From: Leptospira yanagawae serovar Saopaulo str. Sao Paulo = ATCC 700523
Lineage (GTDB): Bacteria > Spirochaetota > Leptospiria > Leptospirales > Leptospiraceae
Assembly: GCF_000332475.2 (NCBI RefSeq)
Contig: NZ_AOGX02000039.1
Location: forward strand, 1 to 25,000
Reading direction: 5' to 3'
DNA: 25,000 bases
A program made the translations under genes and the position numbers. Each line of letters starts with the position of its first letter. The stretch's first letter is position 1. Of the stretch, positions 16,715 through 24,820 are shown in pieces. The notes below the pieces were generated by a model. That model was not told where the DNA came from, did not search any database, and saw only the letters and a program-made list of their open reading frames with translations.

Positions 16715-19003
16715 ATGAAAATTTATTTCCAAACTCTACTTTTACTTTTTGGTTTCTATTTGATTTCCTGCAAACCAGGGGAGTTATCGAATCCTTGTGA
16801 CCCTGGTTCAAAATCGTATCGAACAGGTACCATCCTCCGTTTTTTAGTGAAAGACAGTTCTCCTTCTTGTTTACCGGGATTTCCCAAAGTCCCTTTGGAT
16901 CTCTGGGGAGCCCATGACACAAACCCAAGTAATGTGGAAATTTTTGGTCTGGCAGTTCACGATAACAAAGTGTATCTCGGAGGAATTTTTTCCTATTTTG
17001 GTCCCAATACAGGCTCTGCAGCTATCCTCAATACGACAAACGGACAGTTGGTGCCTTACGAATCTTGCCCTTATCTCGAAATCTTATCAAGCGCAACGGT
17101 TGCCATTCCTGATGGTGAAAATGGATTTTATGTCGGAGGGATCTTCACTTATGCAAAAGGTCAAAATCGCCCGAGCCTAATCCATATCAAATCCGATTGC
17201 CAATTAGATACCTCATTTAATGTCGGAACTGGAAGTAACGCTGTTCTCATCAATGATTTGGCGTTAGTCGGCGACAAACTCTACATTGCCGGCAATTTTA
17301 CTGTCTGGAATGGAGTTTCCAAAAACTATTTAGCAGCCGTTAACCGCATTACCGGTGAATTGGATTTAAATTGGACTCCTTCCACAAATGGACCTGTTTA
17401 TTCCTTTGCTAAAGATACCGATGGACTCTTCATTGCAGGTTCCTTTTCCACTTTAAATGGTGGTAACTTTGGAAGACTTGCAAAGGTAACCTATGATACA
17501 GGTGCAACAATCTCAAGTTTCAATACCAATGCACTCATCACTCTTGGAGACGTGAGGGGTATCTCATTGGGAGTAAATGGATCAGGGAACAAAGTACTCT
17601 TCGCTGGGGGTAACTTTACAATTGCATCCAATTTCAATGCACGTGCTTTCGATATGAATGGAGCACTCACATCTTGGAACCCAATCCCCAATTCAACTGT
17701 AGAAATTGTTGTTTTTCACCAAAACAAAGTATATTTAGGTGGCTTTTTCACAACGATCGGTGGTGCAACAAGTAGGAATTACTTTGCGGTTGTCGACAAT
17801 GGAAATGGAGTTGTGAGTTCCGAAAACTTACTTTTGGACGCTTCCTCATCAATTTCACACATGGCCATACAAGATGGCAAATTGTATGTTCTTGGAAGTT
17901 TTTCAACTGTCTTCGGTCAAGAGAGAAAAAATGCGTTTTCGATCGACCCTCTAACAGGCATTCTTACGGATTGGAATCCCAGGTTTACTTCTGCATTTAC
18001 ATTCCCTTATGGGAGGATTGCATTTTCCAATGATGGTTCTCGTGTTTTGGTGCCAGGAGATTTTTCGAGTGTCAATATCATCAATCGAAATGGTTTTGGA
18101 TCCATTGATTTAGTTACGGGAAAACCAACCGATTTCGAACCTTACGTGAATGGAAGTATTGCCTCCTTTCACATGGATGGAGATATTCTATATGTAGGAG
18201 GGAATTTTACACAAGCCTTTGGTCAAAGTCGCGAAAGATTCTTTGCCTACAATTTAAAAAACAAAAGACTGGAAGGGATGTCACCAAGTTTATCCAACGT
18301 TGTTGAAACAATCAAAACTGATGATAGTTTTGTATATGTCGGTGGGCAATTCCAGAATGCAAATGGACAAATCCGGAACCGACTTGCCAGATATCCAAAG
18401 TTAGACGGTACCATCAATAGTTGGAATCCCAATGTGAGTGACATTGTAGAAACTGTGTTACCTTTCGAAGATAAGGTGATTATCGGAGGGAGTTTTAATG
18501 ATATTGGAGGATTTACCGCTCAAAGACTGGGGGCTGCAAGCAAATCAACCGGCGCCAATTTAAATTATCCATCCGCCACAATTTTCCCTAACAGCACGGT
18601 GAACTCCTTAGGTATAATGAACAATCTTTTATTCTTCGGTGGGAATTTCACGAATTACGGAGTCACTCCTAGTTTAGGATTGGGAGCGATCGATATGAGT
18701 AATGGAAGTTATATAAACACAAATATCAGTTTTGATAGCACGGTTATAGCGCTTGGTATATGTGAAAATGGGAAAGGTGGCGTTGGAGGTTCATTTACCA
18801 CCGTAAATGGTGTTAGCCAACAAGGTTTTATTTTATATGATTTTGCAAAACGAGAAACCTTATCGTTTAATCCTTATTCAGTGGGAACCATTCACACGAT
18901 CTTTCCGAATCAAAATAAACTATTCTTTGCAGGTAGCCTTTCCGAATACCAAAGACATCCTAAAGGTGGATATTCATTTGTTGATTTGGAAAACTTACAC
19001 TAA
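16715..19003 (+). CDS. Beta-propeller (Delta-60/DUF5122-type repeat) lipoprotein
   Basis: The chosen start is the ATG at 16715 (762 residues). A TTG at 16688 would add nine residues before the leader. The signal peptide ends in a good lipobox, YLISC, with Cys19. The shared module follows (LSNPCDP...LRFLVKDSSPSC). The rest is about 14 repeats of roughly 45-55 residues. Each has a strand such as LYVGGNFTQAFGQ and a following R..FA.D..TG.L..WNP segment. Fourteen repeats would suit two seven-bladed propellers. It is the intact paralogue of the truncated gene at 1339-2244. Surface display and ligand binding are inferred. The GC-rich element lies 58 bases upstream, and no clear ribosome site precedes the ATG. 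Confidence 0.87.
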   Translation: MKIYFQTLLLLFGFYLISCKPGELSNPCDPGSKSYRTGTILRFLVKDSSPSCLPGFPKVPLDLWGAHDTNPSNVEIFGLAVHDNKVYLGGIFSYFGPNTGSAAILNTTNGQLVPYESCPYLEILSSATVAIPDGENGFYVGGIFTYAKGQNRPSLIHIKSDCQLDTSFNVGTGSNAVLINDLALVGDKLYIAGNFTVWNGVSKNYLAAVNRITGELDLNWTPSTNGPVYSFAKDTDGLFIAGSFSTLNGGNFGRLAKVTYDTGATISSFNTNALITLGDVRGISLGVNGSGNKVLFAGGNFTIASNFNARAFDMNGALTSWNPIPNSTVEIVVFHQNKVYLGGFFTTIGGATSRNYFAVVDNGNGVVSSENLLLDASSSISHMAIQDGKLYVLGSFSTVFGQERKNAFSIDPLTGILTDWNPRFTSAFTFPYGRIAFSNDGSRVLVPGDFSSVNIINRNGFGSIDLVTGKPTDFEPYVNGSIASFHMDGDILYVGGNFTQAFGQSRERFFAYNLKNKRLEGMSPSLSNVVETIKTDDSFVYVGGQFQNANGQIRNRLARYPKLDGTINSWNPNVSDIVETVLPFEDKVIIGGSFNDIGGFTAQRLGAASKSTGANLNYPSATIFPNSTVNSLGIMNNLLFFGGNFTNYGVTPSLGLGAIDMSNGSYINTNISFDSTVIALGICENGKGGVGGSFTTVNGVSQQGFILYDFAKRETLSFNPYSVGTIHTIFPNQNKLFFAGSLSEYQRHPKGGYSFVDLENLH

Positions 19004-19012
19004 TTTGATCAC

Positions 19013-19040
19013 GGGTCCGGCAAAATAATCCGCCGAACCC
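19013..19040. terminator. Hairpin between convergent genes, likely bidirectional terminator
   Basis: The arms GGGTCCGGC (19013-19021) and GCCGAACCC (19032-19040) pair with one C-A mismatch on the plus strand and one G-U wobble on the minus strand, with a 10-base AT-rich loop. The hairpin starts ten bases after the propeller stop and ends 17 bases before the hydrolase stop. Only a short TTT follows on the plus strand, so it is a weak intrinsic terminator or a barrier to read-through. Confidence 0.5.
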
Positions 19041-19057
19041 TTTCCAATGATCGAAGT

Positions 19058-19825
19058 TTATCTTGTACCTTCGTTCATAATTTCGCTATGATTTTTGTTG
19101 AGTCCTGCAGCAGTTAGAGAAGGCGCTCTGACATGACCCGCATATTGCGTGTAAGTCGTTTGTCCACTCACGAAGGAAGATTGGCATTTATCGAGTCCAC
19201 CAGCACGATTGTATCCACAAGAAGAGTGGAAAGCAACTGCATAGTCATCTGCACCAGGTAAAATAAACGAAGAACCAAATCTCGTTTTATAACCTGGGAC
19301 ATGATTCACAAGAACAGATGCTGTTAAATTGTGATTGTAAGCCCCACGAGCAGTTGTCACAACAAGTGATCGATCCATTGCGTTTCCAGAACCACCAACT
19401 AAGTTCGCCAATTCAGAACCACCGGAAGCAGCTGCTAGTGCAGTTACTTTTGTGATATTAAATCCTTTAGAAGTGGTCGTATCCCCTAAGTTCGCCAACC
19501 AATATTCAATCGCATAACATCCAGCTGAGTGGCAAACTACCTTACAGGAATTCGCACCCTTACAATAATTTGTGAGGCCAGTCGATATATTGGTTTGGGC
19601 TCTCGCTGCGCCAAAGGTTCTTGGATCGGAACTGCCATCATATCCAATAAAAACTTTTGCACCTGAAACCACATTGGCGTTTGTTCCCCAATAGCTGTTT
19701 ACATCGGTTGTTCCCACCCCGTCGTGGTTTTTACTGGATTTACCGTGAATGAACACGGTATACGTTTCGGCACTCATGCTTGTCGCAAATAGCACGGCCA
19801 TGATTAGGTTGCTTGTAATTTTCAT
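19058..19825 (-). CDS. Small secreted alpha/beta hydrolase, lipase- or esterase-like
   Basis: The 255-residue product has GGGAG well placed before the ATG and a classic signal peptide cleaved after SMSA (residue 19). The mature protein starts with a strand and an oxyanion-hole motif, VFIHGKS (His27-Gly28). The nucleophile elbow is VCHSAGCYAIEYW with Ser100, a C-x-S-x-G form rather than the common G-x-S-x-G. Candidate acid and base are Asp193 or Asp194 (PGADDYAV) and His246 (NKNHSEIM). Six cysteines, at about 88, 94, 98, 103, 203 and 214, suggest disulfides and a periplasmic or extracellular location. No lipobox is present. Substrate unknown; short-chain esters or lipids are the usual guess for this fold. 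Confidence 0.75.
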   Translation of the reverse strand: MKITSNLIMAVLFATSMSAETYTVFIHGKSSKNHDGVGTTDVNSYWGTNANVVSGAKVFIGYDGSSDPRTFGAARAQTNISTGLTNYCKGANSCKVVCHSAGCYAIEYWLANLGDTTTSKGFNITKVTALAAASGGSELANLVGGSGNAMDRSLVVTTARGAYNHNLTASVLVNHVPGYKTRFGSSFILPGADDYAVAFHSSCGYNRAGGLDKCQSSFVSGQTTYTQYAGHVRAPSLTAAGLNKNHSEIMNEGTR

Positions 19826-20281
19826 CTGAATCTCCCTTTCAATTTCGTCCAGCTTTACAAATTTGCCTAATTTGTGTCAAATATTATTACAAATGCCATA
19901 ATTATCTCTGTTAGACAAATAAATGACATATAAAAATCCGACATTTACGCGTGAATCCGTATTATTTGTCATGAAAATAAGGAAGATTCAATTCTCCCGA
20001 TTGGTTCGGAAATGGTCCGGAGGAAAACCAGAATCCATCAAAATTAAAGTTAGAAGCTAACTTTGTATATCGAACAATGATGTTCCATCTTCCCTCGTTT
20101 GTAGCGATGACGGAAATTCTATACCTCATTTAAAAACATGCGACTTGCCATTTCCGTTGGTTTTAGAAAAATAGATTCGCCATGAAAGCACTTCGTTTTA
20201 CATGATCGTCAATGAGTAGCGATGATTTTCACTCAATTGAATTTGGGAACATGATCGCTTAACAATCGTTTATACATTTTT
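19826..20281. other. Intergenic region between divergent hydrolase and patatin genes, with symmetric elements
   Basis: These 456 bases probably hold promoters for both neighbours. I see a 9-bp inverted repeat, GACAAATAA (19914-19922) with TTATTTGTC (19962-19970), and a perfect hairpin AAAGTTAG-aag-CTAACTTT (20046-20064) with no T run after it. A 45-codon plus-strand frame (19923-20060) has no ribosome site, and I do not count it as a gene. No Shine-Dalgarno sequence precedes the patatin ATG; the AT-rich TATACATTTTT sits directly before it. No confident -35/-10 pair could be assigned by eye. Confidence 0.45.
20046..20064. promoter_or_regulatory. Perfect 8-bp hairpin in the divergent intergenic region
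   Basis: AAAGTTAG and CTAACTTT flank a three-base loop. With no T tract following on the plus strand it is not a standard terminator. It may be a protein-binding site or a structured leader upstream of the patatin gene, about 217 bases from its ATG. Confidence 0.35.
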
Positions 20282-22561
20282 ATGTGGTCAAAGCCAACCT
20301 CTCAATCCATCAAAGATATCATTTCAGGTACCGACTTATTCCTGAACCTCTCAGAAGAAACAAAAGAACACCTAGCAAGATCGTTCGTTAAAGTTAAAGT
20401 TTCTAAGAAAAAAATTGTGGTTAAACAAGGAGAACACGGAGACGCTCTCTACCTTGTTGCAACTGGAAGTTTTAGTGTTTATGTAACAACGGACGGAAAA
20501 AAAGAAAAGGTAGGTGAAATCAAACCTGGTAGCTGCTTTGGAGAAGGAGCACTTGTGACGGATGAACCACGCAATGCGACCGTTGTCTCTGATCAGTCAG
20601 GCACGGTTTATCGCATCGGACGGGATGAGTTCAAAAAAGCATTTAAAGATCGCTCAGAAGAGTTGAATGCTTTTGTGAAATTAATTAGCCGTAGGTCTCG
20701 TGCTCTCCATCGCAGTGTGTTCCGACCCGAACCAAGGCGAATCAAAGAACTCATTTCCTCCGTTTCATTGTTTAGCGGTGTCGGTGCTAAACTCATCGCT
20801 GAATTAGAACCGGAAATGGAATGGATATTTTTACCTGGCGGAGAAACACTCATGCGTCAGGGCGACAAAGCAGATGGTATGTATGTTGTCGTAAATGGAA
20901 GTCTTGAATACGAAGTGAGAAATCATGAGAACACCATTGTCTCGACAGGATACTTTTCAAAAGGTGACATCATTGGTGAAATCGCACTCTTAACGGGTGA
21001 ACCACGGACTGCTACAGTTGTTGCCACACTCTCCTGTGAAATTGTGAAAATCAGTACCGCAGCATTTGAAGCAGTTTTTTCGAAACATCCTCCCAGCATG
21101 TACGCTATCACCAAACTGATTGCAGAACGGTTCACAAACGACCGAATGGGAAAACGAATGCCTAAACAGGCAAGGAGTATCATCACACTCTTTCCATTAC
21201 AAAAGGATCTTTCTGCTCGCAATTTTGCCCAAAACCTTGCACAAGCTTTGAAAAAATTTGGTCGAACTGCCATCATCGAAAGTCGCGACTTCAAAAAACG
21301 CCTTGGCAATCGTGAATACGCTGTTTCAGACTTACTCGAATCATTGTATCAAAAACAGGATTCACATGAATTCTTAATCCTATGCCCAGACTTTGAAGAC
21401 AAACTTTGGACAGAAACAATCCTACACCATACAAATCGCATTTTGTTGTTAAGTGAGGCACATAGAACTGGTGGACTTACTGCAGAAGAGATCCGTTTTC
21501 TTGGTGATACAGAAGAAACTTTTGGTCCAACACGCGAACTAGTTTTACTATATTCGAACCCAAACGAAAAACCAACCAATACAGCAAACCTAACACGCAT
21601 TCGAAGGACAAATTCAGTAAGACATATTCGCACATATAGTAACCATGGATATGAAAGCCTCAGCCGCTTTATCACAGGACGTTCCGTAGGACTCGCATTA
21701 GGTGGAGGTGGCGCAAAAGGGCTTGCCCACATCGGACTTTTGAAAGCCATGCAAGAAGAAAACATACCCATCGACATGATTGGTGGCACAAGTGCGGGTG
21801 CACTAATGGCGAGTATCTATGCAATGGGTTATGATGCCGAAGGATTAGAACGTGTCGCAAAAGCTCTTATGAGCGACAAAAAAACTCTGAATGATTACAC
21901 TATACCAACAGTTTCACTCATTCGCGGTAAAAAATTTAACACTGTGATCAAAAACTTTGTTGGGAATCGTATGATCGAAGATCTGTGGTTACCTTTTTTT
22001 GCCGTTGCAACAAGCCTTACAAAAGCTCAGAAAGTCATTTTCGACCGTGGTCCGGTATGGAAAGCATTACGTGCATCTGCATCGATTCCAGGAATCTTAC
22101 CTCCGTTCTACGAAAAAAACGAACTGCTTGTTGATGGAGCGATGCTTGACAACATTCCTGGGGCCGTGATGCGAGAGAGGGGTGCCGATTTTGTGATCTC
22201 TGTCGCACTTTCTTCAGAAGGTGATTCCACAGCAGATGAGGTATTTAGTGCTATTTATGAAGAAAATAATTCAGGGGCATTACCTTCAGCTCTCCGAATG
22301 TTATTCAAACGAATCATAGGCAAAACACAAAAACAAAAAGAAGTACCAAATCTTTTGAGTTTACTCATGCGTGCCACTTTCGTCGCCTCTGATGCTGCAA
22401 AAGCCAAAGCAAAAGCGGAGTCTGATATTTTTGCTGAATTGCCAGTGGAACAATACGGGTTATTCGATTGGAAGAAATTTTACGAATTAGTTGATATTGG
22501 ATACAAATATGGCAAGGCTCATGCCAAGAGTTGGAAAAAACAACTTGGGATAAGAGGATAA
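20282..22561 (+). CDS. NTE-type patatin-like phospholipase with two cyclic-nucleotide-binding domains
   Basis: The 759-residue product has no signal peptide or clear membrane helix. Two cNMP-binding domains come first, at about residues 15-130 and 160-275. Each keeps the phosphate-binding cassette Glu and Arg: CFGEGALVTDEPRNATV and IIGEIALLTGEPRTATV. A linker region of about 180 residues follows, as in neuropathy target esterase relatives. The patatin domain starts near residue 470 with the oxyanion motif LALGGGGAKGLAH, then the nucleophile GTSAG with Ser504, and the DGA motif with Asp618, so the Ser-Asp dyad is complete. Family knowledge predicts hydrolysis of (lyso)phospholipids at the membrane face. 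Cyclic-nucleotide control is inferred from the domains. An adenylate cyclase is encoded 10 kb away. No Shine-Dalgarno site is seen before the ATG. Confidence 0.92.
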   Translation: MWSKPTSQSIKDIISGTDLFLNLSEETKEHLARSFVKVKVSKKKIVVKQGEHGDALYLVATGSFSVYVTTDGKKEKVGEIKPGSCFGEGALVTDEPRNATVVSDQSGTVYRIGRDEFKKAFKDRSEELNAFVKLISRRSRALHRSVFRPEPRRIKELISSVSLFSGVGAKLIAELEPEMEWIFLPGGETLMRQGDKADGMYVVVNGSLEYEVRNHENTIVSTGYFSKGDIIGEIALLTGEPRTATVVATLSCEIVKISTAAFEAVFSKHPPSMYAITKLIAERFTNDRMGKRMPKQARSIITLFPLQKDLSARNFAQNLAQALKKFGRTAIIESRDFKKRLGNREYAVSDLLESLYQKQDSHEFLILCPDFEDKLWTETILHHTNRILLLSEAHRTGGLTAEEIRFLGDTEETFGPTRELVLLYSNPNEKPTNTANLTRIRRTNSVRHIRTYSNHGYESLSRFITGRSVGLALGGGGAKGLAHIGLLKAMQEENIPIDMIGGTSAGALMASIYAMGYDAEGLERVAKALMSDKKTLNDYTIPTVSLIRGKKFNTVIKNFVGNRMIEDLWLPFFAVATSLTKAQKVIFDRGPVWKALRASASIPGILPPFYEKNELLVDGAMLDNIPGAVMRERGADFVISVALSSEGDSTADEVFSAIYEENNSGALPSALRMLFKRIIGKTQKQKEVPNLLSLLMRATFVASDAAKAKAKAESDIFAELPVEQYGLFDWKKFYELVDIGYKYGKAHAKSWKKQLGIRG

Positions 22562-22715
22562 ACGATTGATGGAATTGTGATTCGGGAAAAGATTCCATTT
22601 GATTCAAAATATCACTAAAATGTGTAATCGATGGATTTCTTCGCAAAAGTGTTGTATCAAAAAGTCGCTTGTTTTTTGTTAGTTTGTTCGTTACTTTAAT
22701 TAAATCGTAGAATGC

Positions 22716-23094
22716 ATGAATAGAATGAAAATCTATGATTGGATCGCCACTAGCCTTGTCTTATTTTTTTTATTACCAGGTTCTGTGATGAAGAAAATGC
22801 AAACCAAGGATTTGCTTGGAGTTTTCAAACAACTTGGTTACCATCTTACGTATTGCCTTTTTTGGGTGCGGCTAAAATTGTAGGATGCATTGGTATAGTA
22901 TTTCCCAACGTTAGACGACTGAAAGAATGGTCGTCTGTTAGTCTTGTTTTGGTATTGATGGTGCCATTGATTCTGCCCTCATGTTAGGACCATTCGATCC
23001 AAGACTTTCCTTTATGATCCTCCCCTTATCTGCGATTTTTGCCTCTTATTTTTTATGGCATAATACTAATCAGCTGAATGCCAAAATCGGGTAA
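22716..23094 (+). pseudogene. Decayed DoxX-like small membrane protein gene
   Basis: Three frames in sequence give one DoxX_2-like protein of about 126 residues. The first frame reads from the ATG at 22716: IYDWIATSLVLFFLLPGSVM then LLGVFKQLGY. The next gives SYVLPFLGAAKIVGCIGIVF then NVRRLKEW. The third gives GIDGAIDSALMLGPFDPRLS and closes at NQLNAKIG with TAA at 23092-23094. One base is missing near 22840 (the expected P of LGYPSY) and one in the T run near 22950. With two separate shifts a sequencing error is less likely than real decay. Such proteins are four-helix membrane proteins of uncertain function. Confidence 0.75.
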
Positions 23095-23183
23095 GTTCGG
23101 CTCATGCCTTTCGCCCCGATTGGCTACCCCCAACCAATCAGTTACCAACCTAACGTTCGTAATGTTCAGTAAAGAATATCGCA

Positions 23184-24599
23184 CTACCTATATCGTGACT
23201 TTTTGGCTCTCGGTGATTTTTTTGCACTCGGAGATGATTTTTTAGGCTCAGACTTATTGCCTGAATCACTAGGTTTTCTTTTTTCCGATTGCCCCTTACT
23301 TCGATGTGAGTTTTGTTTGGAGTTCTGCTGTGAGTTCGCATTACGGCCAGAAGGATTATCTCCCGATTGTGAGGGACGTCTTTGCCCTCGATTGCCGCCA
23401 CCACCAGATCCATGGATTTTCGGAGCCTTACCTGTATGCGATTCCACCCGCGCTGCATGGTAAGGATGGTCCCGATCCACTGGGATCGAAATTCCGATTA
23501 CTTTTTCAATGTCTTTGATCAGTGATCTTTCGTCTGCCTCGGCGATGGCAATGGCAATTCCATTTTTCCCTGCACGTGCTGTACGGCCAATTCGGTGTAC
23601 ATAGGTTTCGGGAACATAAGGAATTTCATAATTAATGACATGTGTGATGTCATCGATGTCGATTCCTCTGGCAGCCAAATCGGTTGCCACAAGGGCTCTG
23701 TTTTTTCCCGAACGAAAATCTTCTAATGCCCTTTGTCTAGCAGATTGACTTTTGTTGCCGTGAATTACATCAGTTTTGATTCCACTTTTGTTTAAGAGTT
23801 CCGAAATTTTATTGGCTCCATGTTTTGTTTTGGTAAAGATAATGGTTTTTTTAAAATTTTTATCTTTAAACAAATGAAGGAGAAGATTTTTTTTATCGGC
23901 AAGTTCTGTGTACATCACAGATTGTGAAATGAGTTCAACTGTCGATGAAACAGGTGTTATATCGATTCGAATTGGCTCTACCAAAATTGATTTTGCTAAT
24001 TTTTCTATTTCAGATGGCATAGTTGCAGAGAAAAACAAATTCTGTCTGCGCTTCGGCAAGTACGAAATGATTTTTCGAATGTCATGGATAAAACCCATAT
24101 CCAACATCCGATCTGCTTCATCTAACACGAATATTTCGAGATTCTTCAAAGATACCAAATTTTGGTTCATCAAATCGACAAGGCGACCGGGTGTGGCAAT
24201 GAGCACATCCAATCCACTTGCAATCGCCTTGGCTTGGGGATTTTGTCCCACACCACCAAAAATGACAGCCGTTCGAATTTGGGTATACTTTCCATATAAA
24301 ACAAAACTTTCATGGACCTGAATGGCAAGCTCACGAGTGGGAACTAACACAAGAGACCTGGGTTGTTTTGGATTTGGTTTTGCCCTCGTCGAAATTAAAT
24401 TATGGATCATAGGCAAAGCAAAAGCAGCGGTTTTACCTGTTCCTGTTTGAGCACAACCTAACAGATCGTGATTGTCTAGAAGAAAAGGAATGGCTTGGAT
24501 TTGGATGGGTGTAGGTTTTGTATAACCAGTCTCAGCGACTGCTTTTTGGATGGATCGATCTAATTTCAGATCTGAAAACGTTTCAATGTGTTTTTGCAA
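23184..24599 (-). CDS. DEAD-box ATP-dependent RNA helicase, RhlE-like
   Basis: The protein has 471 residues and unwinds or remodels RNA in the cytoplasm using ATP. All family motifs are visible: the Q motif with upstream Phe8 and Gln33; motif I AQTGTGKT with Lys56; PTRELA; TPGR; DEAD; SAT; then IIFTKTK, TDLAARGIDI and HRIGRTARAG of the second RecA fold. From about residue 365 the tail is low-complexity and strongly basic (Gly/Arg then Ser/Lys/Pro rich), as in RhlE-type helicases that use it to hold RNA. The start used here is a TTG at 24599 with GAAGG six bases before it. A much stronger AGGAGG lies about 19 bases before it with no in-frame ATG or GTG at good distance, so the start is uncertain. 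Roles in ribosome assembly or cold growth are known for relatives, not shown here. Confidence 0.92.
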   Translation of the reverse strand: MQKHIETFSDLKLDRSIQKAVAETGYTKPTPIQIQAIPFLLDNHDLLGCAQTGTGKTAAFALPMIHNLISTRAKPNPKQPRSLVLVPTRELAIQVHESFVLYGKYTQIRTAVIFGGVGQNPQAKAIASGLDVLIATPGRLVDLMNQNLVSLKNLEIFVLDEADRMLDMGFIHDIRKIISYLPKRRQNLFFSATMPSEIEKLAKSILVEPIRIDITPVSSTVELISQSVMYTELADKKNLLLHLFKDKNFKKTIIFTKTKHGANKISELLNKSGIKTDVIHGNKSQSARQRALEDFRSGKNRALVATDLAARGIDIDDITHVINYEIPYVPETYVHRIGRTARAGKNGIAIAIAEADERSLIKDIEKVIGISIPVDRDHPYHAARVESHTGKAPKIHGSGGGGNRGQRRPSQSGDNPSGRNANSQQNSKQNSHRSKGQSEKRKPSDSGNKSEPKKSSPSAKKSPRAKKSRYR

Positions 24600-24820
24600 A
24601 ATATGCCTTCGTGTATATCCTCCTAAATTAAGAAAAGCTCTCTTTTTGGATAGGTCAAAAATCTCTCTTTTTGAGGCGTGATATGAGAATATGGGTTTGG
24701 ATCATATCAAGGTAGATGATCCGTTTGTATCGGGAATACGAGAATTGTTATCAGAATTGCGAGCTTGGATGTAGTAATCCTTTTGATCGATTCAGATACA
24801 CTGAGTAAGTAGTTGCCAAC
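24600..24820. other. Upstream region of the helicase gene
   Basis: No gene is seen here. It contains a perfect AGGAGG on the minus strand (24622-24627), an 11-bp direct repeat CTCTCTTTTTG at 24638-24648 and 24663-24673, and an inverted repeat GGATCAT (24699-24705) with ATGATCC (24716-24722). The helicase promoter is presumably here, but I cannot fix its boxes by eye. Confidence 0.35.

Noticed and set aside
16494..16928. 144-codon minus-strand frame spanning the GC-rich element
   Set aside because: It overlaps the leader of the propeller gene and the end of the DUF1566 gene antisense, has no family features, and crosses a palindromic non-coding element.
19923..20060. 45-codon plus-strand frame in the divergent intergenic region
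   Set aside because: No ribosome site, basic low-information sequence, and its end overlaps a hairpin; chance is the simpler explanation.
20923..21309. 128-codon minus-strand frame inside the patatin gene
   Set aside because: It is fully antisense to the conserved second cNMP domain and linker; composition follows the complement of that gene.
21349..21789. 146-codon minus-strand frame inside the patatin gene
   Set aside because: Antisense shadow of the linker and nucleophile region, with no recognisable domain.
22569..22598. ATGGAAT / ATTCCAT inverted repeat after the patatin gene as a terminator
   Set aside because: Seven AT-rich pairs around a 16-base loop and no T run; too weak to call.
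23908..24321. 137-codon plus-strand frame inside the helicase gene
   Set aside because: Antisense to conserved helicase motifs; no ribosome site or family signal.
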